26,630 nucleotides of DNA from Pyrenochaeta sp. MPI-SDFR-AT-0127. Lineage: Eukaryota; Ascomycota; Dothideomycetes; Pleosporales; Cucurbitariaceae. The translations under genes were made by a program, and so were the position numbers. This document shows positions 1 through 9,700 of this stretch, one piece after another. The stretch's first letter is position 1, and every line of letters begins with the position of its first letter. Under the pieces are notes generated by a model, which was not told the origin of the DNA, searched no databases, and was given only the letters and a program-made list of their open reading frames with translations. The stretch covers positions 1 through 26,630 of the forward strand of contig JAGTJM010000140.1 of assembly GCA_020747015.1 (NCBI GenBank). Reading direction: 5' to 3'.

Positions 1-2100
1 AACACTAGCTAGCGTTAAAATAGTGTCTCCTAAGTACGCTAGTAAATTATACTATAATAAAGAGGGTGTACTTACTATATTAGGTAGGAATTTAGTAGTA
101 TAGCTTATAATCTATAGGTAGAGACGTAGTATTATATAGTATCCCCTATAATATTTCGCGCGGACGCGGGTAATATTTAGATTAGTTAAAGGTAGATCTT
201 TATCCTTCTAGACTAACTCTAGAGGTAGTACTCGTCTCTAGCTTTCTAGAATATTAATATAGCTGCTTATATATTTATAACCTCTTTAACATTAGTTATA
301 TTAAAGCTTAAGCGACTATTAGCTCTATATAGAGTATTATATACCTTATTAAGGATTATATAAAGCTATATTTAACTCGAGTAGATTAGTATTAAAATAT
401 TAGCTAGGCGACCTACTTATCTATCTACTATCTCTTCGCTAAACTTATTATACTTATATACGCCTTTAGGGTATATAATATCGCTTTAATATATAGATAT
501 ATTATTTAGTAGAAGGGTATATATCTTAGCTAAAATATCCCTATAAAAGAAATTAGTAGATAATTATATAAAGGGGGGAAAGACGACTTACGATTCTAGT
601 TAGAGGTATATCTAGTAGACGTATATTACGAGGTTTAGTCTATATCTCTCTCTAGTAGTTAAAGAGCCCTTCTTATTAAGATAGTAGTTATAAATAAGCT
701 TAGGATAGTTACTAGAGTATAGGTTAAATAGAATATAATAATAGTCTAAGGTCTTGCTTACGCTTTAATTAGGACTATAGTAATCTAGTAAGTATTATTA
801 ATCTAGCTCTAGCTTTCTAATACTCTCGTAAACTAGCTTAGGTAGAGGGTAGCTAAAATTATAGCCTAGGTATAGGTAACCGTGTTTCCTCCTTATTAGT
901 TTCTAAGAATATCTATAGCGTAGGTATAGTATACTATTCTAGGGAGAATTTTAATATTCCTTAGACGGCTATTATTAGAGCTTTTACTAGTAAAACTACT
1001 ATTAGGGTATAGAAATTCGCGAGGGTAACCCTAAACACCGTTAAGGAATAGGGTCTTATCGCTTTAAGGCGTAGGGAGTTTACGCTCGTAAGTATACACT
1101 TTTCTAAGAGTAAGAATAAGTAGGATAATAGTATTTTATATTAAGCGTTTAATAGTACCTTTAGGTAAGTAGGGCTCGCCGAAGGCACTACTAGACTGCT
1201 TCCTCTTAATACCTTAGTAGTGCTAAAGGCTACTAACAGTAGGTAATCTAGCGTTAGTGGGCTTTCTATTAGGGCTATACTATTTAATAAAGTTATTAAC
1301 TATCCTTTTAAGCTAACTAGGATTTAGGAATAGGTATAGGTTATATATATTATTTATACAAGATTCTAGTAACTCGTGTAGTGTCTTAGCGTGAAAGTTA
1401 GGTTGGCTATCTAGACTAAGTCCTCCTTTATAGCTAGGATACTCTTAAGGCGTATCCCTACTTATAGTACTTAGGCTAGAATAGTCTAGAGGAGGGTATC
1501 CCTATAAGAATTCTTTCCTAGGTGCTGGAAAAGTTAGGTCTGAATTATTACTACTCTCTGGGCTCCTAGGACCTTACGCGCCCTTATTTAGATTATATCC
1601 TTCTCTAACACCCTAAACGCGTACTAACCCGCGGTCTTGCTTAAGCTGTATAGGATAGTCTAATACTTATTAGCTATTATCTACTAACCTAGTTAAATAC
1701 TTAACGTTCTTGCGGAATGGAATTATAGAAGGCCACTCTATAAATAACTTATAGGCCGGAGTGGTATAATTACTTTGTAGGCTACTCTTTTCTCCTAGGC
1801 CACTATCTATAATACAGCTGTAGTTAGTCCTTACGCTATCAGCGGGTGTCGCTAGCTACTAGGGTGCGGCTAGAATAGCTTCTTACTTGATCGGAGTTAA
1901 TGCTTGCGGGCCTATCGGCGATATGATTGAGTTGGGAACGATAGGTGACTCTATCTTTATACTATTTACTAGATAAAGCTGGACTCTTACTTGATTCTAA
2001 GTAGACGTAGGCTATCTCGACGTGCTTAGGTCCCTTATTATGGGCGCAGTAAAAGCAGCTTTAGGTGAAGCGTAGTTTGAGGTAATATTATAGCCGCGTC
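1..2100. repeat. RIP-saturated repeat relic, left edge
   Basis: AT-rich sequence built almost wholly of TA, AG, CT and CG steps. CpA and TpG are rare while CpG is kept (for example gcgcggacgcggg near 158-171), which is the mark of repeat-induced point mutation at CpA. No frame is open for more than a few dozen codons; stops are almost all TAA and TAG. The minus strand of 1-600 gives stretches rich in I, Y, L, K and N broken only by TAA/TAG, so a dead transposon protein may have lain there, but I cannot name its family. The right edge is gradual: ordinary CA/TG steps return from about 1800-2200. Confidence 0.75.
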
Positions 2101-3342
2101 CTGAGACTAGCCTACTCTTAACGCTCTGCTTCCACCTAGCAAACCCCCCTATAAAGCTACTCAGAACATTAGAGATATTGTTTACACTGTCCTAGAGCTG
2201 CATCATGCTTCTGTCTTACCTGTAGGGCGTCAGTTACTAATCGTATACAAGTATAGAGCTATACACTTTAGAGGTAGAACCTCCTTATATTAGTAATCGA
2301 AATTATTCTCTCTATAGAACTCGCATAGCCAGGCTTCGTCGCATTTCTACTTGCGTAAACAGGAGTGATTACAAGCCTGCGTAGCGCAGACTTACTTTCG
2401 TCTAACTTACTATGCGGCGCTTCCATATATGCCCATGTATAGGCTCTAGTAAGGACCAACCTAACCGCTATACTACTGAGCTAGGGGCGGTTGGTGAAAG
2501 ACGGGTCCATTAGAATGAGGATAGCTGATAGTATAGTTGTAGCCATTTGGTACGCTACCATTTGGGCGTTAGTCTGGGTTTATAGAGCCGTGATTTAGAT
2601 AGCCACTGTGCTCTATGCCTTGAAATGTTGTCTAAGGCTTGATATTATTTTTAATACTTTAATACTAGTGGACTGAGGGTCTAGCACAGATGCTGACTAA
2701 GGTGTAGGTAACACAGGGTCGGCAACGCTATAAGGACGCCTGACCAGCCCAGGGGAGGTTCCTTAAGTCCGCAAGAGTGCGAATATCTGAAGGTAAGAAC
2801 AATAGTAAGAATAGAGTATAGGTTGGCATCCAAGGTAATAGTAGTTGAGAGCGTAGAGCCAATCCATTCCTTACACATTAGAATCGAGTTGTCGGTCAAT
2901 CGCTAAAGGCTGTGAGGACTCGGGATATAAAGTAGCTTTATATTATACTAGCTGGCGAACGGTCCAGCTATCCGCTCACGGGGCGACCTACCATCTTTAT
3001 TTTCAACCTGCTCTCCGAGCCGTCAACGCCACTAGGATCAAGCCTCCATTATCGATCAGATCTACTTAGTAGACTGCGCGTGAGTTTACAGCAGCCAGGC
3101 GTATATAAGCCACGAATTCTTTCTCACAACATGCGAGCACGGCAGAGGGCTAACGGAAATATCATATATATCTCTTCAACTTCTATCAATACACTTAACG
3201 AAAATCTCATAGCAGTCATCGTAGCGCTGCAAGCCGCCTATGGCTGATTATTAGACCCTCCTCACCTGGCAATACACTCAAAGCGAGTGTTGCCCAAGTT
3301 TGCCCCTAAGTAATTATAGGGGGGTGCGGAGGTGTATTAGAA
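2100..3342. other. Partly decayed DNA, no gene I can support
   Basis: Base composition returns to near normal, with CA and TG steps present, but no convincing gene is seen. Short minus-strand open stretches of 63 codons (2268-2459) and 72 codons (2681-2899) exist. The first contains mixed charged residues and could be a gene scrap, but neither has a recognisable motif or a clear start. The stretch 2900-3342 holds nothing I recognise. Confidence 0.4.
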
Positions 3343-3729
3343 GTGCATCCAAAACGGGAAGTGATCGAGCCGGCTACACACGTACATCAACGCCGACATG
3401 CGGGATACGAGAACTCAAAGAGAGAATTCATGCCTAGTGCCAGATTACCGCATGCGGGGGAAGATGCAGATCGTAAAGTTTTAACACGAGATTCTCCTGA
3501 TCCTATTACGCTCTTCTTAAAGGTGGTTGGCGCAAGAAATCGAATGGTAGGGATCGTCTGTGGTGTGCCGGCACTACAGGTATTACAAGCCAAGGCTATG
3601 TTCGGATTGCCGTTTAATCAAGTAATAGATATGTTTAGTCAGGTGGGCAGACTGCTGTGCGGGCTAGCATTTATTCAACAAAGGAACAAACTAATAGATA
3701 CAAAACGGTCACCAGCAACTAGCAACTAG
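3343..3729 (+). CDS. Possible small ORF, unknown product (128 codons)
   Basis: This is one of the longer unbroken frames in the decayed zone. It would start at a GTG with no upstream ATG in frame; the first internal ATG codes for residue 30 (3430). The product is basic, histidine-rich near the start and has a mildly hydrophobic stretch around residues 60-105. I see no known motif, signal peptide or membrane segment. A minus-strand frame over the same bases (3387-3593) is also open, and a third frame reads through TAG/TAA codons, so the coding strand is not certain. It ends just before the zinc-finger remnant on the other strand. It may be a chance frame. Confidence 0.2.
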   Translation: MHPKREVIEPATHVHQRRHAGYENSKREFMPSARLPHAGEDADRKVLTRDSPDPITLFLKVVGARNRMVGIVCGVPALQVLQAKAMFGLPFNQVIDMFSQVGRLLCGLAFIQQRNKLIDTKRSPATSN

Positions 3730-3756
3730 ATTCGCTGCGTCTGGCGGAAGGTTGTC

Positions 3757-4750
3757 TTAAGTACATGTAAAAAAACTATCAGCGTTAGGTGCAACCAAGA
3801 TCTCTAAAATATCCATCACTTCTCCGCTATCCAATGCCTTGCGATGACTACTGCGATATACAAATTCTTCGAATAAGAGGCCCGTCCAAAATCTTCCACG
3901 ATCTATGGGCTACTCGTCACACAGGATGGCATGATCTAGACTAGCACCAAGGAGATCCGACACGCCGGTGATATCAGCACAGCTGAGGCTAATATTCCAC
4001 AGCATCCGGCACTTTGTACCTCCAGATTGTGTTAAAGTATTTTGGGTCGATATCGTCGCCCGCGATATCCGTAGGCTGTCGAGCTGCATTTAAGGGAAGT
4101 CGATCCTAAGCTACGAGTGTCTATTCGGAGGCGGCGCATAATATCGTTGCTCGCGATGCAGTCCCTTCCTTTAAGCCGCTCGATTCGCAATATATAGTTG
4201 AGTCACTAGAATCTTGGGTAATTATCGTTCTAGTCGACCACTATGCTTAACAATCTTCTCTATGCTATATATACACTTGCGGCGTCAGGAACGAGGCAGC
4301 ACAGTCAGAGTTGGGGCACCGGTACCCAGTTCGTGGTTTGCGACTATCGTCTTTCTGTATGGAGGGCCGAAACTCGTTGTTTCTGAATGCAGGTATCTGC
4401 GTGTTTGAGGTGTTCAGCTTGTCGATGCATACCGACACAGATGGCTGGCAAGCGAAGCTAGCAAGACGACTGCACGCCACGTCAAGTTTTTCATGTTTCT
4501 TACCATGTTGAATGCACTCTTTGTCGTTGTAGGCGGAATATTCGCACTTTGGATACACGCAAGGATACCTCAACGAATCATCTGTGCGAAGTCAGATTTT
4601 ACGTCGTTTGAAAGAACCCTCGTCAGGCTGGTTGTACCTTCGGAACTCGTTAGAGGCTCTGCTGTTGACGATGGGGTGTTTAGTCGCGCGATTGGACTGA
4701 TAGCCTTGGGTAGAGCGGCATCTACAGGCTCTACTAACTATCGTATTACT
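3757..4750 (-). pseudogene. Decayed C2H2 zinc-finger protein gene
   Basis: Reading leftward, the frame 4573-4265 encodes two zinc fingers. The first has spacing C-x4-C-x12-H-x3-H (YPCVYPKC...QHGKKH). The second starts YRCPNSDC, has Phe at the classic place, then an in-frame TAG (4265-4267) exactly where a Gln would sit, and continues HREDC, giving C-x4-C-x12-H-x3-C. Upstream the frame continues through a TGA (4592-4594) into basic sequence ending in KRRK. Downstream it has stops at 4247-4249, 4241-4243, 4121-4123 and 4106-4108, each explained by C-to-T in CAA or CAG. From about 4020 a different frame looks coding (motifs LSCADITGVSDLLG and LLFEEFVYR) with one TAG at 3910-3912, ending at TAA 3757-3759, so there is a frameshift or lost intron. 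Probably a nuclear DNA-binding or fungal C2H2 protein. Target and partners are unknown. Ends are approximate. Confidence 0.5.
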
Positions 4751-4879
4751 TCAGGAACTGTGGGAGCCGATACAATGCAACGCTCGTAGAGTGTCTGCCT
4801 AGAAGAAGCACATGACGATGTGCAATCGCGGACCTCTATTAGGTCATCAGCATTCCGTACACAGCTACGATAGCCAAAA

Positions 4880-5200
4880 TCACTCGCGCAATGCGAGCAT
4901 GGTAGAGATGAGTAGAGTCAACGTACGAGCTTGGTATGGAAATAAATTATAGAGATTGTAACTGATGCTGAGGCGGTCTAGATCATCAGAACTCTTGGAT
5001 GTCGTACTCGTGAAACAGGAAGTGGTGGAAGAGAAAAGTGATCCAAAAAAGCTGGAAGACCTCTCATCTCCCTCAACTTCAACTCTATGCTGGATATCTT
5101 GAGACGCCAAACCATCTAAGGCCGCTTTAACGACAATGGCGAGTGTTTTTTCTCGTGTCCTCTATGATAGTCAGATCTGAAAGCAAAGCCAACGGGCCTA
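4880..5200 (-). pseudogene. Possible decayed gene, unknown product
   Basis: The frame ending at 4880 is open for 76 codons from a TTG at 5110 and has Ser/Thr-rich and acidic stretches (SSSFFGSLFSSTTS, then KSSDDLDRLS). It can be read further upstream to about 5200 through a TAG and a TGA. After the terminal TGA (4880-4882) another frame continues with a hydrophobic run (IARVILAIVAVYGMLM) to about 4820, which could be a membrane segment. It lies head-to-tail with the zinc-finger remnant on the same strand. No family is recognised and the ends are guesses. Confidence 0.28.
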
Positions 5201-5764
5201 CATACTTGTGCCCTGCAGCTCGATGCAGGAGCTTAGCTTATTTTGCTTGGACGGGGATTCAAAAGAAGGTAAACAGCGATGCAGGGCTTTCCGGTGAACC
5301 CTCAGAAGGCGTTAAGGCAATGAACTGGAGGACCTCTCAGCCTGCTAGGGAGCGTGCATAATATATCTTGGACGCCGCTCGCTCTCAGCTGTTGATCCCG
5401 GTAATTGCGTAGAGCATCTGGCGTGGGGATTTTCCAAAATGTGGTAGAATGTATTTACAGAGTCGGCGGCGGTTCACGCGCCAGCGGCATGCCCCGCAAA
5501 TAGCTTTACGTTTGGCACACTGACAATACCGGTATTCCAAGGGAGCGTAGTATATGGCGTGACGGTAAGCGAAGGGGCGGCTGCCTCAAATCTAATAGGA
5601 ATCTACCATATCTAAGCCAAGCCTTTTGCGACCCCATCTAGGGTCGTAAAAGGCTTAGCAAATCGCGTTCAGAAACACCCACGATTTGCGCCTTCTACTA
5701 TTTCTCAGCGCTTTAGTCATGCTGAATATCGAATAGTCTTAATTATTTCCGCCTTGCACACACT
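5201..5764. other. No gene seen; contains a hairpin
   Basis: A plus-strand frame at 5143-5361 is open for 72 codons but overlaps the minus-strand remnant and shows no motif. From 5362 to 5764 I see no coding potential. The only structured element is the near-perfect inverted repeat listed separately at 5619-5656. Confidence 0.4.
5619..5656. repeat. Near-perfect 16-bp hairpin
   Basis: The left arm AAGCCTTTTGCGACCC (5619-5634) and right arm GGGTCGTAAAAGGCTT (5641-5656) pair at 15 of 16 positions around a 6-nt loop. The single mismatch is what a C-to-T change would leave. The left side also carries a second AAGCC just upstream. It could be the core of a small inverted-repeat element or a transcript hairpin. 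No flanking duplication is evident. Confidence 0.6.
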
Positions 5765-6560
5765 ATGTCTCCCAAAAAGATCTTACTACCCGGAGCCAGC
5801 CTTCGATCACCGACAACAACCATCCACTTATCTGCTTCTATATAAAACAGCAGAACCACCACGCCAGCGTCCAAATACAGAGAAGTTCTTTCCAAATCGG
5901 CACTCACCCAGGGCAACGATTTTACTCGGTAGCTGCTTGTTACAAGCTCTGTTATCATGCGGTTAAACCAGATGACTTTCGACAAACGTTACGCGCCACA
6001 GCTCATAACGTATATATATCCACATTTAAGCTGCAGGGCTGGAACTTTAAGAGTAATCATTACTGGTAGGTACATTCCTAATCTAGTGTGTCGTACTAAT
6101 AGTGAGAAGGGCGTCGGACGGCTATAGAGAACATTTGAACGAGACCGCAACCTGTTTAGGATCCGTAGTCAGAATCCTTAAGCAATACCTTAATTATAGC
6201 GGAGCCTACCCTAACCTTACACCTGGTACGGGAACCGAAACGTCCAGGAGCAAGAAGCGCATCAGAGATACACTTATTAAAAGCTACAACGCGTTAAAGA
6301 AGGTTCGATTCTCGAAATAGAAAATAATACATAATAATCAATTTCGAGGGCATGGCGAGTTTCTGCGCTCAGAACCAACTGATATGCTTACCTTAGCTAA
6401 GCAGATCGATAATAAGAATATACTAGAGGCGGTAACGAGATTTCTCCAGCTTGAACGCTAAGCGCTCAAGATGCGTTACTTCAGCTAATACCTTTCAATA
6501 TGCTTATTCGGTCTCTATATTACATTGTTAAAACTTACAGAGAAGAAGGCGCAGACACAG

Positions 6561-6617
6561 GTATGTATGCTTCAAGCTCAGCGGCCAAGTTTTAATTTTT
6601 TTTTAACTTCCGTTTAG
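6561..6617 (+). other. Intron-like segment in decayed gene (57 nt)
   Basis: The donor GTATGT follows codons for QTQ. The segment is pyrimidine-rich toward its end, has TTTTAAC as a plausible branch site, and ends CGTTTAG. Removing 57 nt keeps the frame open into the exon at 6618 (FKRLIQDNN). Survival of clean splice signals supports the reading of the surrounding remnant. Confidence 0.5.
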
Positions 6618-6762
6618 TTCAAACGCTTAATCCAAGATAATAATTTGTCTAAAAGTCGAACAGAGTGCGTACACCAGACATCAGAAGCACGAGTTATTAA
6701 TTAAATCATCGCGTCCATGCCGAATAGTACCATCAGTAGAGACCACTTAATATTATTATTCC

Positions 6763-6808
6763 GTAAGATTACCATAGCTTTTGCCTACGCTACACTAAAG
6801 AATTACAG
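6763..6808 (+). other. Intron-like segment in decayed gene (46 nt)
   Basis: The donor GTAAGA follows the codon TTC plus one base, and the acceptor is AATTACAG. CACTAAAG lies upstream as a possible branch site. Its length (1 modulo 3) exactly accounts for the change of coding frame seen between the exons on either side, giving F-Q-D-C-I-Y-A-I-V across the join. Confidence 0.5.
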
Positions 6809-7469
6809 AGGACTGTATATACGCAATAGTTCGAGCGGTTACCAGAGGAAATCAGCAAGCCATAGATTCGTTCGTATCTATCGTGCTAGAAGTGCTCTCT
6901 GAACTTAATCAGAGTCCCGCGGAGCCCAGCATAAATATACTCCATTTTTTCGAGACACAGTTTAAGGATCTCTAGTCAGTATTCACTCCATATATATAGT
7001 CGGCCGTCCACTTACATAACAAGTCATCACGAGGTTTCAACAGCTATCAACTTTCAGCCTATCCTATCCCCGTCTACTATAACGCCTCCTATAAACGAGA
7101 TAGAGTACACATTTCACGAAAAAGGCCTAGGTGTGGATAGTAAACAGTATAGACAACATTAACCAAACTAGCAGTTACAACGGATGGAACAGTATTCGCC
7201 TCCCGAACTCGTCGCAGACAGCGTGGCAGTTGAATCAACGCAAGGCACCCAGGAACCGGTAACAGGAGAATCGGAAATTATTACTCAAGCAGAGATCGAA
7301 CAGCCCTCACTAGACGGTATTTTCAAGCAATACGGTGCATTAGAGGATAGTAGTGACGCAAACGAGGCGGCAGTCTTAGATATGGAACTCCCTTCTCACT
7401 ACGTGAGTCATCTGCGCGTTGGCTCGCAACCTATAGGAGAGCTCAGTCTGTTCTATTGTCCATAATGAA

Positions 7470-8457
7470 TGAAAATCTATGCTACGTGCTAGTTACTCTT
7501 CTATTGGCTCAATTAATAGTTTCTGCAGAAGGTACGGGCTACCTAGTAGCTCCGATAGGAGACGTGCAGGTCCGAATAACAAAATGACAGCACTATACTA
7601 CATCTCCGTTTTGCAGTTCTCCCTAGCCTGCTTGCTCTGCAGCCGTAGCTTTCCGTCGTTCTTGGGATTGTAGAAAGTTTAAATGATGGCAATCTTATTC
7701 TCAAGAATTTCCAGCCAACTAGTCGCCTTTAATACCGTCGGTGGCAGTTCATACTCTTTAAGCGTCGGCTTTCTTATCCTCGCTTTTGCAACTTCTTTTA
7801 CCAGGCGCTGGACGGTTTGTACCTAGTTTCTGATTAGTAACCATGCCTGCAAATATGGCCCTCCGTCTGATATACTAGAGCTTGGTTGAGCTCAGCTCTA
7901 AATGTAGTTGTGATATCGTTAGTCTGTGAGAGGTGCAATAGTGTTATTCCTGCTCTTGTTATGCTTTGCTTGGACTGCACTTCCTCCCATACGTGGGGAG
8001 GTAGTAAAGCGACCTCGCTAGATATCTTGCGAACTCTCTCTGCAAAGCCTGTTTTGATAACTTCAAAGCGTACCATGGTGAGGGCGATAGAGCGTGGTTG
8101 GGATGCAAACTACTCAGGATAGATCAGATAAAGGATGGACATTACCAAAGTGGCACGTGAAGCGTTCAGACCCTCTGGATTACATGCGGCGTACTACGCT
8201 AAGTGGGTTTTCTTCGGGCCAACAAGGCTCCCTCGCTTAGTCACTACAGGCTAGATCGCCTTGCTACAGACTTTACACACGTCAATGCGCCCCATTAGAT
8301 TTTCCGTTCGAGCCACTATAGTCAGAGAAAACTTGAAGCTCTTCTCCTCTAGAGTCTCCTGTAACTCGCAGAGAACTCACAGCAACCGTTAAGAGCTGTT
8401 GCGAAGCTCGCCTAGTCTCGACTGATACACCGCCTCAGTTTTAGCTGTTGCCGCCAT
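7470..8457 (-). pseudogene. Decayed two-exon gene, Cys-motif protein of unknown function
   Basis: Reading leftward from an ATG at 8457-8455 (MAATAKTEAVYQSRLGELR), one frame runs to 7876 with stops such as TAG at 8251-8253, 8194-8196 and 8110-8112, all in plausible Gln positions, plus a TAA and a TGA nearer the start. Near residue 60 it has CKVC (Cys-x2-Cys), followed by a His and a further Cys, so a small metal site is possible. Codons for VRFEVIKTGFAERVRKISSE begin an open stretch of about 67 codons. A 53-nt intron (7823-7875) then leads into a Lys/Glu-rich second exon (VQTVQRLVKEVAKARIRKP) with two or three TAA/TAG codons. The frame reaches a TAA at 7376-7378, so its 3' end overlaps the convergent remnant. 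An open stretch at 8466-8666 in another frame may be an upstream exon. The family is not recognised. Confidence 0.45.
7823..7875 (-). other. Intron with canonical branch site in decayed gene (53 nt)
   Basis: On the minus strand the donor is GTATAT, the branch-like motif TTACTAATC lies 11-19 nt before the end, and the acceptor is CTAG. Both ends fall between codons (phase 0). Without it the reading frame appears shifted; with it, NQAL joins VQTVQRLV cleanly. Confidence 0.55.
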
Positions 8458-8765
8458 TCGCTCCGCTAGCATTCGCTTAACCTACTAAGGCAGTAGTCGC
8501 TGAGGTTATGGAATGATTCGATTAATTTATCGCCATAGTAATAATCACTATCGAAGTGTAAGCCTGTGAGTCGTAATAAGTGCGAGGTGTATTCCATGCA
8601 ACTTGGTTGGTGGACCAACATGCACTTGCTAGGAGAGTTGGTGCTTGCTCCGGAACACAGAGGCATTAACGTTCGTTAGATTGTTCGGTACATGGAGAGA
8701 CGATTAAGAAACCCATTGGAGGCTGACGGTTGTCTAGAGAAGGGGCAGATTATGTCTGTATTGTG

Positions 8766-8955
8766 ACTTCTTTTTAAGGTTATAAGTATAGATATTTACT
8801 ACTATGTTATTCTAGAGTAGTAGTACTATTCTTCTCTAGCCTCCCTAGCGCGCTACGCGTGTCTAAGAGTAGGTTAAAGATAAGTAAAGTTACTACGCTA
8901 GTTCGAATAGTAGTAATATTATAAGTTAAAATGTAGTAGTTAAATTTATTTAGGT
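8766..8955. repeat. Small RIP island between decayed and intact DNA
   Basis: About 190 bp of TA-rich sequence with almost no CA or TG but with CpG kept (gcgcgctacgcg). It is bounded sharply on both sides by normal composition. It holds a short inverted repeat, TACTACTA (8797-8804) against TAGTAGTA (8818-8825). It is probably a fragment of a RIPped transposon. No ends or target duplication could be assigned. Confidence 0.55.
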
Positions 8956-9245
8956 TCTCTAAAAGTTAGTGTTTATATCCTGGTGTGAAAGTGCGATGAC
9001 GAAGTGGAGGCTTGGCAAAGCCAGATGTTCGGAATTGCAGCGGAGGTAGGCGCGGTCATGAGCGAGCAGGCAGACAAAATTCACCAACGACACTGCAACC
9101 TGTCCAGTCCGACACACACGTACAAGTACCGTCTTGAATCTCACCCCGCATCTAGCACCACTGTCGCTACTCGATTGACCCTTCAAACGCGCCACATTGC
9201 AGCGCCCCAGCTACCAGAACCCTCCGCCGGCGCACTCACCTCCCC

Positions 9246-9351
9246 GTATGTACATCTCTACACCCGCCCAGCAAACTTCTCGATAATCGCGAGAGGAATT
9301 CTGGCTGCTTTATTTACCATTTCTGCATAGCAGTGTGCTAAACTCACTTAG
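9246..9351 (+). other. YIF1 intron 1 (106 nt)
   Basis: The donor is GTATGT and the acceptor CACTTAG, phase 1. The join makes HSPP-LHHPIPQH, a sequence type typical of Yif1 N-termini. Confidence 0.65.
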
Positions 9352-9602
9352 TCCACCATCCCATCCCACAGCACGTGTCCACCGTCCCACAACTTCGATC
9401 ACCACCCCCGCAACCACCGTCGCAACCCCAGAGCGGATATAGCTATAGACAACAAAGCGGCGGCATGCCTCAGCAGCAGCAAGGAGGTTACAATATGCAG
9501 CACCAGTCATTTGGTGGCTTCATCAACGATCCCACCGCACAGTTGGGTTTCCAGATGAGCAAGACCGCCATAGATGCTGGACAGCACTACATGGAGCAGA
9601 AT

Positions 9603-9700
9603 ATACGTTCAAGATTCTTCGCCTTATCCCATGTGGCCTAAAAAGAGCTGGAGATTGACTACGCACGCAAACTGGAAATGTAATGCTAATAAACCCCCAG
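9603..9700 (+). other. YIF1 intron 2 with mutated donor (98 nt)
   Basis: The acceptor side is normal: GCTAAT as a branch-like motif at 9685-9690, then ACCCCCAG. The donor position reads ATACGT after the codons for GluGlnAsn. Phase-0 removal gives EQN-LGRYVSVSALKH, the expected Yif1 sequence, so the donor was probably GTACGT. The change is T-G to T-A in context. Confidence 0.6.

Larger units (their letters stand above)
5765..7465 (+). pseudogene. Decayed multi-exon gene, unknown function
   Basis: An ATG at 5765 (MSPKKILLPG) opens a protein-like frame with TAA at 5843-5845 and TAG at 5930-5932. From about 6018 another frame takes over (possible intron near 5990-6030) and runs to 6560 with stops at 6027, 6048, 6054, 6084, 6318, 6459 and 6486. 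All are TAA/TAG and sit where Gln is plausible. Two intron-like gaps follow, 6561-6617 and 6763-6808, each with a good donor and keeping the frame. The third exon reads on (motifs AIVRAVTRGNQQAIDSF and ELNQSPAEPSINILHFFE) with TAG at 6973 and 6997, to a TAG at 7138. A last open stretch, 7184-7465, is acidic (93 codons, LPSHYVSHLRVG near its end); its link to the earlier exons is not resolved. No domain is recognised. The 3' end overlaps the opposite-strand remnant. Confidence 0.42.

Noticed and set aside
3989..4019. 31-nt GT-AG segment that would join the two frames of the zinc-finger remnant
   Set aside because: It is too short for a fungal intron and has no branch site; a frameshift or a different exon structure is as likely.
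6300..6320. tRNA T-arm-like string (GGTTCGATTC)
   Set aside because: It lies within the decayed gene frame and no acceptor stem, anticodon arm or D-arm could be placed around it.
3343..8666. A multi-gene defence or mobile cargo system in the decayed zone
   Set aside because: Remnants lie on both strands, none has an intact frame, and no tyrosine recombinase, helicase or other signature of a giant cargo element was recognised.
9004..9330. 108-codon plus-strand ORF starting upstream of YIF1
   Set aside because: It has a GTG start, overlaps YIF1 exon 1 and intron 1 in another frame, and has low-complexity Ser/Thr/Ala content with no motif; probably a chance frame over the 5' flank.
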